This document shows, piece by piece, positions 54,051-64,000 of a stretch of 64,000 bases of DNA; within the stretch, counting starts at the first letter, position 1, and the number at the start of each line of letters is the position of its first letter. The translations under genes were made by a program, and so were the position numbers. The stretch spans positions 496,001 through 560,000 of the forward strand of contig OZ024845.1 in NCBI GenBank assembly GCA_964017145.1, read 5' to 3'. Under the pieces are notes generated by a model, which worked only from the letters and a program-made list of their open reading frames with translations, was not told where the DNA came from and did not search any database. The stretch is from Agrocybe praecox (Eukaryota; Basidiomycota; Agaricomycetes; Agaricales; Agrocybaceae).

Positions 54051-55869
54051 AAGACTCGGAGAATATTCACATTACTAAGTATAGAGAACAGTCTGCGGCG
54101 GCTCGCCTTCCATCCTAAAATATGTCAGACATGCACTGTTATTCGTTATTTATTAACGTACACTTCAATAGTCATTGGAAGTCGTGGTCTGAAAATAATT
54201 CTTGACTTTAGTGATCGTTGGCGAGAATACAAGGCCATTCGTACTTGCTGGAATATATGAATGATTGCTTCTCTAGAAGATCATCGATGGCTTCAAATGA
54301 GTTCAGGATAATTAGATCATTTCCTCAAGCGCAAACATAGATGATATCGGACCCTAATCATGCATAGAGCCCGTATACTCAGTCAACACTCTGACATGGA
54401 CGGTAGGTCTAAATTCTTCTTACCAGCCTCCTTCAACATTTGTCATAGGTTACCCATTCGCTGTTTCTTGGTATATCCAAAATATTTCCCAATATAGGGA
54501 GGCCTCGGGGGCCAGGTGGATAGGGAGGGTGAGAAGGACTCTTCAATGTTTGAACGACGAGAACTACTAGAGCGATAGTGATACGCCAACGAGTGGGATA
54601 AAGGCGTAAATAAGAGAGTGCGCTCCCCGTGACTTCTCACCAACAAGACGAGCACAAACGACGAAAAGCGAAACAAAACAAAACAAACAAACAAACAAAA
54701 ATCATTCACAGAACGTAAGCTACCAAAAGCTTCTAACCGTCCTGGACGCTAAACGATACGAGGGAGACAAAAGCGAAGGGGGAAAACTTGTTTTTTTTTT
54801 CTGTTGTATACATGTAGTATTTAAAATTTTTATATAACGTACATAAAAGCGAATTTGAAACAATAAGAAATAACAAAATGATGAAAGAGTAGCCAAGTAA
54901 AATATTATATATAATGGAGATCATGAAACTGAATTTTCCTGATTTTTAACAGGTCTGGTGACGCCTCCATACGATGCACGGTGTGTTGAAACGACCAAGT
55001 CCACAATTTTGATGGTGTCCGGAACTTTCCGAGTGCCGGTTTTGCCTGTGCCGTCAGAATTTAACTCGAAAGAAGCCATATGGGGAGGTGTATGAGTAAT
55101 ACAATTAAATTAAAGGAAGAAAAAGGAAAGGAATGAAATGTAGACCAGAGCAAAAGTCCAGAGACTTCGGGGGATCAGGGTGCGATGCGCCAGATAAAGC
55201 GTGTGATGCGCGTTGATGCGTACGTCCAAATCCGGATGTGGCTGTGCCATAGTAGCGGACTTGTTCGAATTTCGCGTTTGGATTGCGTGCGTGCTCATCA
55301 ATAGCTACAACAGTGGCTGAAATACTACCTGTCATTGTTATATAGCCCATTGTCTAAGTATGAGAGAGATTCTGACGGGAAAAGGCTCTTTTACTCTTCT
55401 ATAAAGATCATTTTACCTATCATAACGTCAGGTGGCGGATCAGTAAATTAATAACGCTTTCATTGTTGAGTGGTGCAGGCAAATAGGGCCCAAAGATCCA
55501 TAATTAGCTCTTATCGTATAGATAGGCAAGCGAATAGAATTTACAATTCGTGCAAGCTCATGCACAGACGATTGAACTCGTCCGACAAGTCCGTTTTTGG
55601 AACACATGATTTGGCATGTTCTCATTGGCATTGACACATGTTCTGATGCATGTATGTCGCTTCGAGAACCCCGACCTATCAGGGAGACCGGAAAGATATA
55701 GCGTCTTCCTTGTTGACTTCCATACGTCTTCTAGCTTTATGTCGTGTTCATACAATGGGAGTGTGTAATAAGGGCTTTTCGATCAGTAGGTGCATTGATC
55801 GAATACACGCCCTATATAAGCCTCACTTGACACTCTATTTGAGTCACACACATAGGTTAAACGATTAAC
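54051..55869. other. Intergenic, no gene seen
   Basis: AT-rich. The frames present are short and unlike coding sequence. An AAAC-type repeat lies near 54672-54702. Confidence 0.4.
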
Positions 55870-58800
55870 ATGACATTGTTTAACCGTGCTCTATCTCGCT
55901 TAAAGTCCCTTCTACGCTTATCTCCTGCAGGTACTGCTCATCAGGTGCCAGAGTATAGACCATCTAGTGCAGAAAATAATCTGTCATTCTTGAAGGACAT
56001 TCTGGGCGACTTCCTTCGCAAAATTGAATTCAAACCAGAACAGCCCATCACCAGCGACAATGCCTCTTACCAGGCGTTGAAGACCGAATTTGGGGCTTTT
56101 AACACCGGGCCGTGGTTTGATGCGGTCTGTCGTAATGCTGCCAAGGCTGCAGAGGTAAGCCAACACAACACTCCATTGTCGAGCTTTCTACTTACTTACT
56201 CCCTCATAACGGTGGCTACTATGACAGTACGCATATCCACTTCATTCAGATGAGGTTCGTCTTCAAATTGCAAGATGTACATGGTACGTCCAAGTATGTT
56301 ACCACCTACTACTCTTGTGTCCTAAATTTATCCCTTTGAATGTATAAGGTTCTTCTTTTATATCGACGATATAGGCCATAAATTCCCAGAATACCTGATA
56401 AACTTCCAGAAGTGCATACTGACCGGGGGAAACGAAAACACTGTCAAGGACGACTTGTTCAAAGCTCATCGAGAGTTTCTCGTCAAGTACTATGGACTAT
56501 TCGCGCCAATCCCTGCCAACCTTATTGTCATTTCTTGTCTTGATTTTTTGAACGGCTGTGTACTGGAGGAGATACCGACGATCCGTGACATGGTGTTGAC
56601 GGAAAACGCACAATCATGGCCTTACTTTTTGCGGAAAAAGACAGGCCATTCGCATGCGTATGCCTTCATGCTCTTCCCGAACGAGGCCAATTTGGACATG
56701 TCAAATTATATACAAGCTATTAATGACATGGTGTTTTTTATAGATCTAAGCAACGACCTTCTCTCGTAGGACGTTCCTTTTACATTTACTTTATGGATCA
56801 CTCATATAGACTTGTTTTGCAGGGCCACCGCTACGCGTGGCAGTACGAGTCTTTATATAATTGTTATTGTTTTTTCTTCTCAGTACTAGTGTACTATGTC
56901 GCGCCCGTGTACTTACACAAAAATAGACACACACACACATATATATTCAGAGAGGGCGACAAGAAACATAAGAATAACATTAACAAAAAAAAAAACAATA
57001 TATGTACATGCATCAACAATCCCATCTAAGTACGTGAAGGGAAAGTAAGCGCTCGATGTTTTTTGAACGACAGTGCGCGAGTACGTACCTTGAAACCATC
57101 ATTCCTCGACGCGCGTAGCCCTCCGACGCATATCCCCAACATATCCCTCCATACTACCGCAAAAAAAGTCTCGACTGTCGTACCTTCGTTGGCGTCGAAA
57201 ATCTCGAAGACGAGTCGTTCGACTCCGACGGCATCGTATGCGATGACTGGTAATTTGTAAAACGCGAAGGTCGTTGGCGGCTGCCGCGTACGCGCGCCTA
57301 CGAAGTGTGAGTAAATATAAGTTATAACGTCGAGTACGACGCGACTCACCGAATATAATAATCGTATCGTCTCCATTCCAGCGTCAACCCCATCGCATCC
57401 ATATGTTCTGGCATCGCGTAAGGTTCCATGAGCGTTAATTTGGTAATTTCTGTAGCACAGCTGATGGGCCGTGACTTGTTTGGTACGACATCGCCATAGC
57501 TAGGGCATAGGACGTATCCCACACGACCCAAGCGCTTAACGGGAACATTGTTGCCTGCTTTAAGTATAACCTTGAACCCATACACCTGGCGACAAGATAT
57601 GTCAGCCAAAGCACGCACTGCCCACTCCCACTCTCCGTCATAATGCTGCTGACCGATCTCAAGGTCGATTTCTGTCTTCCCCGTCTTTCTGACTAACCTC
57701 TTCGTCCTGACTTCCATACCTGAAAATTTGATGACTGCGTCATCCCTATCTGCAGGTTCGACGTGCAAAGAGTAGCGGGAGAACATTTTGGGGTTGTCAA
57801 AAAAGAAGAATGCGAGGTCCGTGTCTTTCTGTTTCTCAAGCGAGTATGGCCTATACACATGTTCCAGAACAAGTGAGCACTGCTCTCCTTCAATATCTTC
57901 GACAACAACCTTGATCCGGATAGGACGATGGCGAGAAACAAATGCTCGATTCCACCATCGAGCTTCGAGTTTCGAGTCTTCTTCATTCCTTAGGACTGTT
58001 ATCTTTAAGTTGAGCAACCAAGACTGTCGCGGCTAATTCTATAGCCATGTTCTTCAGGCCATCCGCAATAGCAGTATTGACATCATCCCGTAGAATCCTT
58101 TCCAAACGCGTGCGGTTCTGTTGCATCGACTCTGTGATGTTCGCGTTCAGTTGCTCCATGACCGAATCACCCATGACTAGGTGTTGTTGCGTAGCAAACT
58201 CCTTGCCAAACTAGCTCCCTGTCATGCATGACAGCGTCCACACTGCCACCATGTCGCTGTATGAAGGTCTTCGCAACTTTATCTTCGTCGTTGATGGGCA
58301 CGTCATGTGTTAGAATATCGAGTTTGTGGCATATTGGTGAATTTGGAGACTCATGAGCAAATCGCGACGGCAGTCATTAATGGTGGTTGCACATGTAGTG
58401 AATTTCTCTCGATTTCCAATGGCAAGACGACGAACAGTGCGGTTTTACATGCGATAAGCAGTAATTAGGGAAGCTGACTCTTTCAGCGCATCATTTACGC
58501 GCTCAATGACATGTCACGTCGATGGCATTATTTCGATCTTTTGCAGAACAGGTAGATGACTGAGCATGAAAGTGATACGTTCCAATACACTCTGTTGCCG
58601 CTTTGATGGGCGAGGGTTGTAAGAGGAAGAGGTGGAAGCATTGTTGGTGTTGTCACGAAGGCTCGAGCCTCTATCGTTCGAGATGGGAAATAAGGAGCCC
58701 AAGCCGCTGCTTGAGTCGAGCCGACTGTGAGCATGGTGTGAGTACATTGGTGGCCCGTGGGGGTGGAAGATGAAACGAGTGGCTTGGTCCACCAGCGCCG

Positions 58801-60318
58801 CCTGCGCAACCATTCTAACGAGATCCAGGCGGAAGATAATCGGCCTGTAAGTATTGAATTCAGTAATGGAATAGGAATGATGAAATAAAATAATATACGT
58901 ACGTCTCCCTCTTCCAAACGTCATGTTGACCAATGACCTCTCCCTTCTCGAAGACCTCGCCGACGACGACGGCATCATGGGCACATCTTCATCGTCGTCA
59001 ACATCCACATCATCATCTCCGTCCCATCTCCATCAAACTTGATCGTCGCCGAAGCGGAAAAGTCAGCAGGGCCCTTCAAGTCTTGTTCGCCTTGATGCTG
59101 TATGAATTGAAAATGTAAACATGTCAGCACAAGCAATTTCACAATCAATCAGTCACAAATATTATAGATAAGAATCGGTGGGCATGAAAAAAGAAGCGTG
59201 CAAGGTAACTTGAGCTCATGGCCCGGTCGGTCCTCTATAATAAAAGCAAAGACAGACAGAGATTATAATGACGGAGGAACAAAAAGAATTTTAAAAGAGG
59301 GTGGGTACGAAACTAGAATAGAGTTTACGAACCAAAGATAATGATTGCTACATCGAACGAGCATAGCACTCCCAACTCGTACACCTCATTGAACAACCCA
59401 TTCTTCCACTACGCTAAGCATATCCCAATGGTGATATGAGTGGTGGTCGGTAGTCGTTGCAGTCTTCATCACGGAGAGTGTCATGCTAATGCGGTGGTGG
59501 TAGAACTCGGACATTAATCAGCATTGCTTAGCTCGCTGTCGACCGACAGTAGTCATATGCGTGCCTACATCCCTGCGCCGAGCAGAGGGGCAGAGTGAGG
59601 GCAGTGGTGGTGGTGGACACTGGAAGAAATCAGGTTGGTTTGATTTCAACCCGGATCGGGTCGTTCCCACGCCGGGCCGACGGTTAACCGGCGTGCTGTC
59701 GAACATGACAATGGACTACACGAGCGGTAAATCGTAAAATAGATATGATACGGGCTTATTTAGTTAATAGAATCTTCCTTGAAAGAAAAAGGGACGGAAT
59801 GTATACTATTGATTTTCTATTTACTGTTGTTTAAGGCAAAAGCACAACCGGAATATATAGGTTTTACATTGTTACCATATGGTCAATTTGATGCCATCAC
59901 TGATGGGGGTCAACAAGGGTCAGAGAAAGTCGCAGAAAGACCTCGATTAAAAGGACTCGTTTTTACTTACGTAAAAGACTCGTAATCTTGAATTCTCAGG
60001 TTCTACAAGGAACATCTGGCGGGGGAACGCAGGAACTATGTTTACACTCGATCTCTTGTAACTAAACGAACGGTAGAGGAAACATTGAAGGAGATGGTTG
60101 ATGAGGCTCTAGCTGCACACGCGAGAACATCCAAGGTATTGGGATCGACTTTGAATTCGGCCCTCTCCATTTGGAAGAAATTCGTGCATGGATACGTGTA
60201 AGTTGCAATCCTAATAAATTCGTGCCTAATTATGCCAATAATTTTAAACCCTAGAGTATTTCATTTATATCAAGACAAATATCGACTTCAGGAGCTCGAT
60301 ATTCTTTCTGTATGTTAA
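55870..60318 (+). CDS. Sesquiterpene synthase, trichodiene-synthase type, five exons with a 3.2-kb intron
   Basis: Exons 55870-56154, 56228-56283, 56349-56765, 60000-60197 and 60255-60318 join in phase to 339 residues, the usual size for the family. Visible are YAYPLHSDEVRLQIARCTW, the metal-binding FYIDDIGHKFPE, CLDFLNGCVLEEI, HAYAFMLFPNE, the NSE-type motif N-D-L-L-S-F-Y-K-E, and the C-terminal HGYVVFHLYQDKYRL. The enzyme class cyclises farnesyl diphosphate with Mg2+ in the cytosol; the product cannot be predicted. The fourth intron (56766-59999, GTAGGA..TTCTCAG) splits the NSE motif at Ser-Phe and contains minus-strand coding sequence. No other biosynthetic genes are adjacent. Confidence 0.85.
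57026..58174 (-). CDS. Hypothetical gene inside the terpene synthase intron, antisense
   Basis: Starts MGDSVMEQLNANITESMQQN at 58174. A second overlapping frame gives the main body from 58017 to about 57346 (RHRPIRIKVVVEDIEGEQCS, DLAFFFFDNPKMFSRYSLHV, YDGEWEWAVRALADISCRQV). After a 57-bp intron-like gap it continues with QPPTTFAFYKLPVIAYDAVG and TFFAVVWRDMLGICVGGLRA. The join near 57990-58017 is not clear, so an intron or frameshift is possible there. The composition looks truly coding, but I do not recognise the family. Confidence 0.5.
58514..59008 (-). CDS. Hypothetical frame inside the terpene synthase intron, antisense
   Basis: 164 codons from 59008 (MDVDDDEDVPMMPSSSARSS) to 58514. The acidic N-terminus is followed by ERSLVNMTFGRGR, an intron-like GTACGT stretch, then LVRMVAQAALVDQATRFIFH and a Ser/Asn-rich part. 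It may belong to the neighbouring antisense gene. There is no known domain. From 59009 to 59999 no further gene is seen. Confidence 0.3.
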   Translation of the reverse strand: MDVDDDEDVPMMPSSSARSSRRERSLVNMTFGRGRRTYIILFHHSYSITEFNTYRPIIFRLDLVRMVAQAALVDQATRFIFHPHGPPMYSHHAHSRLDSSSGLGSLFPISNDRGSSLRDNTNNASTSSSYNPRPSKRQQSVLERITFMLSHLPVLQKIEIMPST

Positions 60319-60927
60319 GAGCGGACGATGCATAGATTTGCTTGTACTTGTACCACAGTTTTTCGAATGCAGTCAGCAGCTTGAAATAATCATGCGGCGG
60401 CTGTATTGTAAACGTATTCCTTGGGGGAAAAGAAGATCAGCGAAACCTGAGCGGACGAGCGCCTCGCTAACCCGCGCGAGTGTCGGAGTTTGAATGCCTC
60501 CGTGAACAAGTTAAAAATGATTTCTTAGTAGACATACTATTGTGGCTAGCTTCGTGTAAAAAAATTTAACAGCAGAGTGAATGGCATAGTTTGTGCGCCT
60601 ACGTATGTCTTCAAATGGCATCAAATATGGACCAAGTTAGACGCCCCGGTGTGATTTTGGTCCCAAAAAATGTTTCAAATTTGCAGACGATCCTCGCCTC
60701 GTACTATTCTGTTGAGATGAAATGGTTGCACGGATGTAGAGTATAAGATGAGCAAGAAGCTGTTTTTCCCGCATATTTCCATCTCAACGGGATACCTGTT
60801 GGACTCGGAGACGACTCTGAATAGTCCCGTGCCAACAGCTGTCAGCCGTTGTCCCGATATAGGAACGCGTGACCGCTTTTAAAGTCAGATTGAAAGTCAA
60901 CGCAACGACGCAGTTCTATGAGCTTCG
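60319..60927. other. Intergenic, no gene seen
   Basis: No coding frame; the upstream region of the F-box-like gene. Confidence 0.4.
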
Positions 60928-61835
60928 ATGTTTAAACACCTTACATTCACCCACTACTTGATTGTTTCCAACTTAACAATGAAAATAACTCTGGATAACG
61001 ACCTCATTTGGTTGATTTCCATGATCAATGCTAGCGATACCGCGTATGACAAGCAACACAGGCTTACCACGACCCTCATTACGTCCCAAGTTTGTCGGCG
61101 TTGGAGAGAGGTGATTCTGCAATCCTCCGCGATGTGGGGTAGATTGGTTTTACTCAGGAGGGGTCAAAGCAGGGAGTGGATGGAGGAGGTTTTACGACGT
61201 GCAGGAGATTCATCGTTGCTCTGGGTGGAATTCAACCCTGAGGAAGCAACGCCGTTCGAGGACCTACTATTTGGTGTACTCCAAACGTTTCATCGGGTCG
61301 AGGTTCTCTGTATCACACGAAATTCTTATCGCGCACATGACAGATTATGTGAGAAGATTTGGGACAACCTTACGATGCCAGCTCCTGCCTTGCGATCGTT
61401 TCGTTTCTTGGATTCATATTTACATCAGTTCGAGTGGAGCATGTCCTTAGGGAAAATGCCGGAAAATCTTTTCGGGGGGAGGGCACCACGTCTTCGAGAT
61501 TTCCAATGTTTAGGATATTTCCCTACCTACCACGAAAGATGGCTCTCCGATCTCGAAATTTTCTATTTTTCGGCTCAGTCAGTGGATGACATACGGAACG
61601 TACAGGAACGGACGCCGCGTCTTCGTTCATTGGGAATTAAATGCACCCGCAACTGCTTTTCTCCATCCAACAACGCACACTTCGACGATGTGGCGTTAAT
61701 GTCGATAAATCTCCTTCCTCGCCTATCATGTATACAAGCCCGAATGCCGCTGGCCATATTTACTGCGCTTTGGAGTACGCCATCCAAACCACTCGAGAAA
61801 ACTTCAACTATCCTGGTAATAAACATCGATAACGG

Positions 61836-63786
61836 TGGAGTAGTCCAGAATGCAGCTACGGGCGTAGCTTGGCTCGGAAGCGCGTCGAGCAGCCTCGCAC
61901 GATGGCGGTAATGGTCAAAGCAAGGATGTATTGGGCTATGTACGCGTCGCGGTCACAGAGTCTGTACACGATCTAATCTAATCTGACCGGGGCAGTTTGC
62001 ACTGCCACATGTGCCCACCTTCAACTAAGCAACGCCCTCGTTGCGACACAAAACTCTATCTAACGAAAAGTCGCTTTCATCTTCTCAGGAGGGTACCACC
62101 CTAAGGAAGTGAGAATATGACTGAGGCACATGAGACGAGGGTCGTGGTTCCAGTTGAATGATGATGGATTACGAAATTGTGAAGTAGGATTATAATTTGA
62201 ATTATGTCGAACATGTTTCGGTTGCTGGTATTTGCCCTGACGAGCATGTCGGTGTTGGCGCCCGCGTCCTTTACGATGCTGAAGACTGTCCCATGGGTTT
62301 CCGCCAGATCTCAGGCTAGAGAAGTCACGGAGTGGAAGAGACGATGAAACAATGGGGGGAGGTGGTGTAGATGTAGAAGGAGTAGAAGAAGAGGGTCGAC
62401 AGTTTGATTGATCAAGGAGGGGCTCGTTCGACCATGTAAAAGGTGTTGCATCGTTAGGTGAAGGTGCTTCGTGAGGTACTTGTGCTGGTTCCGATGCCAA
62501 GGATAAGTCAGAATTTTGTGCGGGTGGAGGTGGAGGTGGTGAGGATATAATTGAGACGTTGAGAGAGCTGGGATTAGGAAGTGATTGGGTAGCAGGTAAA
62601 ATGGAGTGGGGCGTAATTTGGGGCTCGGTCGAGATGCTGACTGCTGTAAAGGTACGCCTTGAAGGTACCTCGGTTGCCTGAACGGAAACATTTACTCGGT
62701 TGGCAAGCAGGAACTCCCATCGTTCGCATTCTTCCTCGATACCAGTCTGTTTCGAAGCCTGTACGATGTCGTCGAGAGCAGCTGCGGAAGCACTGCACTT
62801 CTGGTCGTATTCGGCGGCCATATCCGCTTCCAGAATTTCGAACCGCTCTTTGCAGTTCTCCATGCCCTCCATGCAACCGTCGGCGAAGGCGGAGTCGTAA
62901 ATGTCGTGTTCACGTTCTGCACGGTTTGTTTCGGCGGCTCGTAATGTCTCGTCGTATTGAGCCTGCAGTTGATCTGTCTTTGTCGTGATGTGGTCTTCCC
63001 AGTAGCTTGCTCCGTTTACGTAGGCTTGGCACAGAATCCGTGTAAGTTCTGCCTTCGAAATACACAGGCGGTCGTTTAGATTTATTTGGGTTGACTCGGA
63101 GGATGGGTCGGTCTCGGGGATGGGAAACGGAAGGGATATGTAGTTGATTTGGAAGCTGGAAGGGGGTTGTTTGGTTTCGTCGGTGATGATGGTGACCGAA
63201 CAGTGTCGTCCTGCAGACGAAATTGGCAAGGGGTCCACAGTGCCTGGAACATCGGTGGAGGTATCTGGGATGGTCTGAGATCTGGCTACCATCTTGTTGG
63301 CCTTTTGACGAGCGCGCTTTTCAGCAGAGGCCGCCGGCATGATGACGAAAGTTTGACAGGTATTAAATGAAGTGTGTGGGAAAGGGAAGTCTGTTAAATT
63401 GGTGTTTGGTGTCTGGGGTTATGCAGTGTCTGGTGTTGTCTGGGGTGGGTTATTGAGAGTCAGAAAGAAAGAAGGAGACGGAGAACGCGGTTTCGGTGTG
63501 TTAAACGCGTCAAAAAACGACCAGAATGGTCTGCTGGCAGGTTTGATGCCGAAATTGGGACAGGTGTTGCCAGAAAAAGCGAAGAGCAGCGAATCGCTCT
63601 GTTGTCACCAGATGGAGTAGTCCAGAATGCAGCTACGGGCGTAGCTTGGCTCGGAAGCGCGTCGAGCAGCCTCGCACGATGGCGGTAATGGTCAAAGCAA
63701 GGATGTATTGGGCTATGTACGCGTCGCGGTCACAGAGTCTGTACACGATCTAATCTAATCTGACCGGGGCAGTTTGCACTGCCACA
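61836..63786 (-). mobile_element. 1.95-kb non-autonomous LTR element (TRIM-like) with a cargo frame, duplication ACGG
   Basis: Two 174-bp direct repeats (61836-62009 and 63613-63786) look identical. Read on the minus strand they start TGTGGCAG and end CTACTCCA (TG..CA). ACGG stands outside both (61832-61835 and 63787-63790). Just inside the 5' repeat TGGTGACAACAGAGCG could be a tRNA primer site; before the 3' repeat AAGGTGGGCACA is purine-rich. There is no protease, reverse transcriptase or integrase, so it would depend on another element. Confidence 0.85.
62060..63340 (-). CDS. Cargo frame of the mini-element, 426 codons, unknown
   Basis: Starts MPAASAEKRARQKANKMVAR. The N-terminal part has LCISKAELTRILCQAYVNGA and a long charged helical segment (KTDQLQAQYDETLRAAETNR, HDIYDSAFADGCMEGMENCK). 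A Pro/Ser-rich linker and an Arg/His/Gln-rich end (RKGRGRQHRHARQGKYQQPK) follow. The last part may bind nucleic acid, which together with the coiled-coil-like segment could suit a Gag-like role, but no zinc knuckle or Gag core is recognised. It could equally be a captured host gene. It fills nearly all of the internal region. Confidence 0.65.
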   Translation of the reverse strand: MPAASAEKRARQKANKMVARSQTIPDTSTDVPGTVDPLPISSAGRHCSVTIITDETKQPPSSFQINYISLPFPIPETDPSSESTQINLNDRLCISKAELTRILCQAYVNGASYWEDHITTKTDQLQAQYDETLRAAETNRAEREHDIYDSAFADGCMEGMENCKERFEILEADMAAEYDQKCSASAAALDDIVQASKQTGIEEECERWEFLLANRVNVSVQATEVPSRRTFTAVSISTEPQITPHSILPATQSLPNPSSLNVSIISSPPPPPPAQNSDLSLASEPAQVPHEAPSPNDATPFTWSNEPLLDQSNCRPSSSTPSTSTPPPPIVSSSLPLRDFSSLRSGGNPWDSLQHRKGRGRQHRHARQGKYQQPKHVRHNSNYNPTSQFRNPSSFNWNHDPRLMCLSHILTSLGWYPPEKMKATFR

Positions 63787-64000
63787 ACGGACATGTGGAC
63801 GAGGGTGACAAAGCGAAATTTCTCCAGACCCTATCATTTTTCTTCCATAATCGTAATTTCTGTATAGAAAACGCCCCCAACTCTGAGGAGACTTCCGGTG
63901 GCTTGACCTTTACAGCAAGAAAATTGACACTTTCTGCTGTACGCAAGGTCGCGAGTGGAAAGGCCGATATTCTGTATTTGTCATTCGTTTGCATCCCCAT

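Larger units (their letters stand above)
60928..64000 (+). pseudogene. F-box-like gene split by an LTR mini-element; continues past the window
   Basis: From ATG 60928 (a second ATG at 60979, MKITLDNDLIWL, is also possible). ITSQVCRRWREVILQSSAMW is typical of the C-terminal half of agaric F-box-like domains, followed by a leucine-rich region (APRLRDFQCLG, TPRLRSLGIKC). Such proteins bind Skp1 and select ubiquitination targets. The insertion at 61835 adds an artificial end (GGVVQNAATGVAWLG). The host frame resumes at 63787 with HVDEGDKAKFLQTLSFFFHN and stays open to the window edge. No other break is seen in the visible part. Confidence 0.75.

Noticed and set aside
55105..55350. 81-codon minus-strand frame
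   Set aside because: No splice context or conserved motif; judged intergenic.
63755..64000. Minus-strand frame at the window end
   Set aside because: Antisense to the resumed F-box-like frame and the mini-element repeat.

Overview
The window is eukaryotic and looks like an Agaricomycete (mushroom-forming basidiomycete). Protein-coding regions are split by many 45-70 bp GT..AG introns. The gene families present are typical of that group: a Plavaka-type transposase, a TET/JBP-like 2-oxoglutarate oxygenase, a DUF6532-like protein, a nuclease plus fungal-type kinase protein, a trichodiene-synthase-like terpene synthase and an F-box protein. There is no operon-like organisation, rRNA operon or CRISPR array. 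The sequence is an accessory, transposon-rich region in which several host genes are interrupted by elements with clean target-site duplications.

Layout: 0.2-2.4 kb holds a direct repeat and a ~1.9 kb unit flanked by inverted repeats, containing a tRNA-like Pol III sequence and a T-poor 18-bp minisatellite. 2.9-7.1 kb carries one or two many-exon host genes, with an 824-bp terminal-inverted-repeat element (TA duplication) in an intron. 7.7-10.9 kb is a nearly complete Plavaka transposase with one nonsense codon. 11.4-16.1 kb, all minus strand, encodes a small Cys-containing protein, a nuclease-kinase (CR/Crinkler-type) protein with a frameshift, and an unknown two-exon protein; a 16-bp palindrome occurs on both sides of this block. 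16.6-20.7 kb has a weak hypothetical gene and a broken plasma-membrane H+-ATPase copy. 21.4-23.5 kb is a decayed Hpc2/ubinuclein-like gene with a solo LTR in an exon. 23.9-26.3 kb holds gene fragments. 26.6-32.1 kb carries the TET/JBP-like oxygenase gene and a DUF6532-like gene.

32.7-47.9 kb contains two tandem paralogues of an unknown family. The second is split by a 13.4-kb nested insertion: Ty3/gypsy chromovirus A (34211-47575, duplication TTGGA) contains chromovirus B (38210-45263, opposite strand, duplication CAACA). Both have LTR pairs that look identical by eye, a putative Tf1-type self-priming site, and the same G GGT TTT slippery heptamer directly before the gag stop codon. 47.9-55.8 kb is mostly non-coding, with a degenerate ~145-bp tandem repeat.

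55.9-60.3 kb is a complete five-exon terpene synthase gene whose fourth intron has grown to 3.2 kb and contains antisense coding sequence. From 60.9 kb to the end is an F-box-like gene split by a 1.95-kb LTR mini-element with one antisense 426-codon cargo reading frame.
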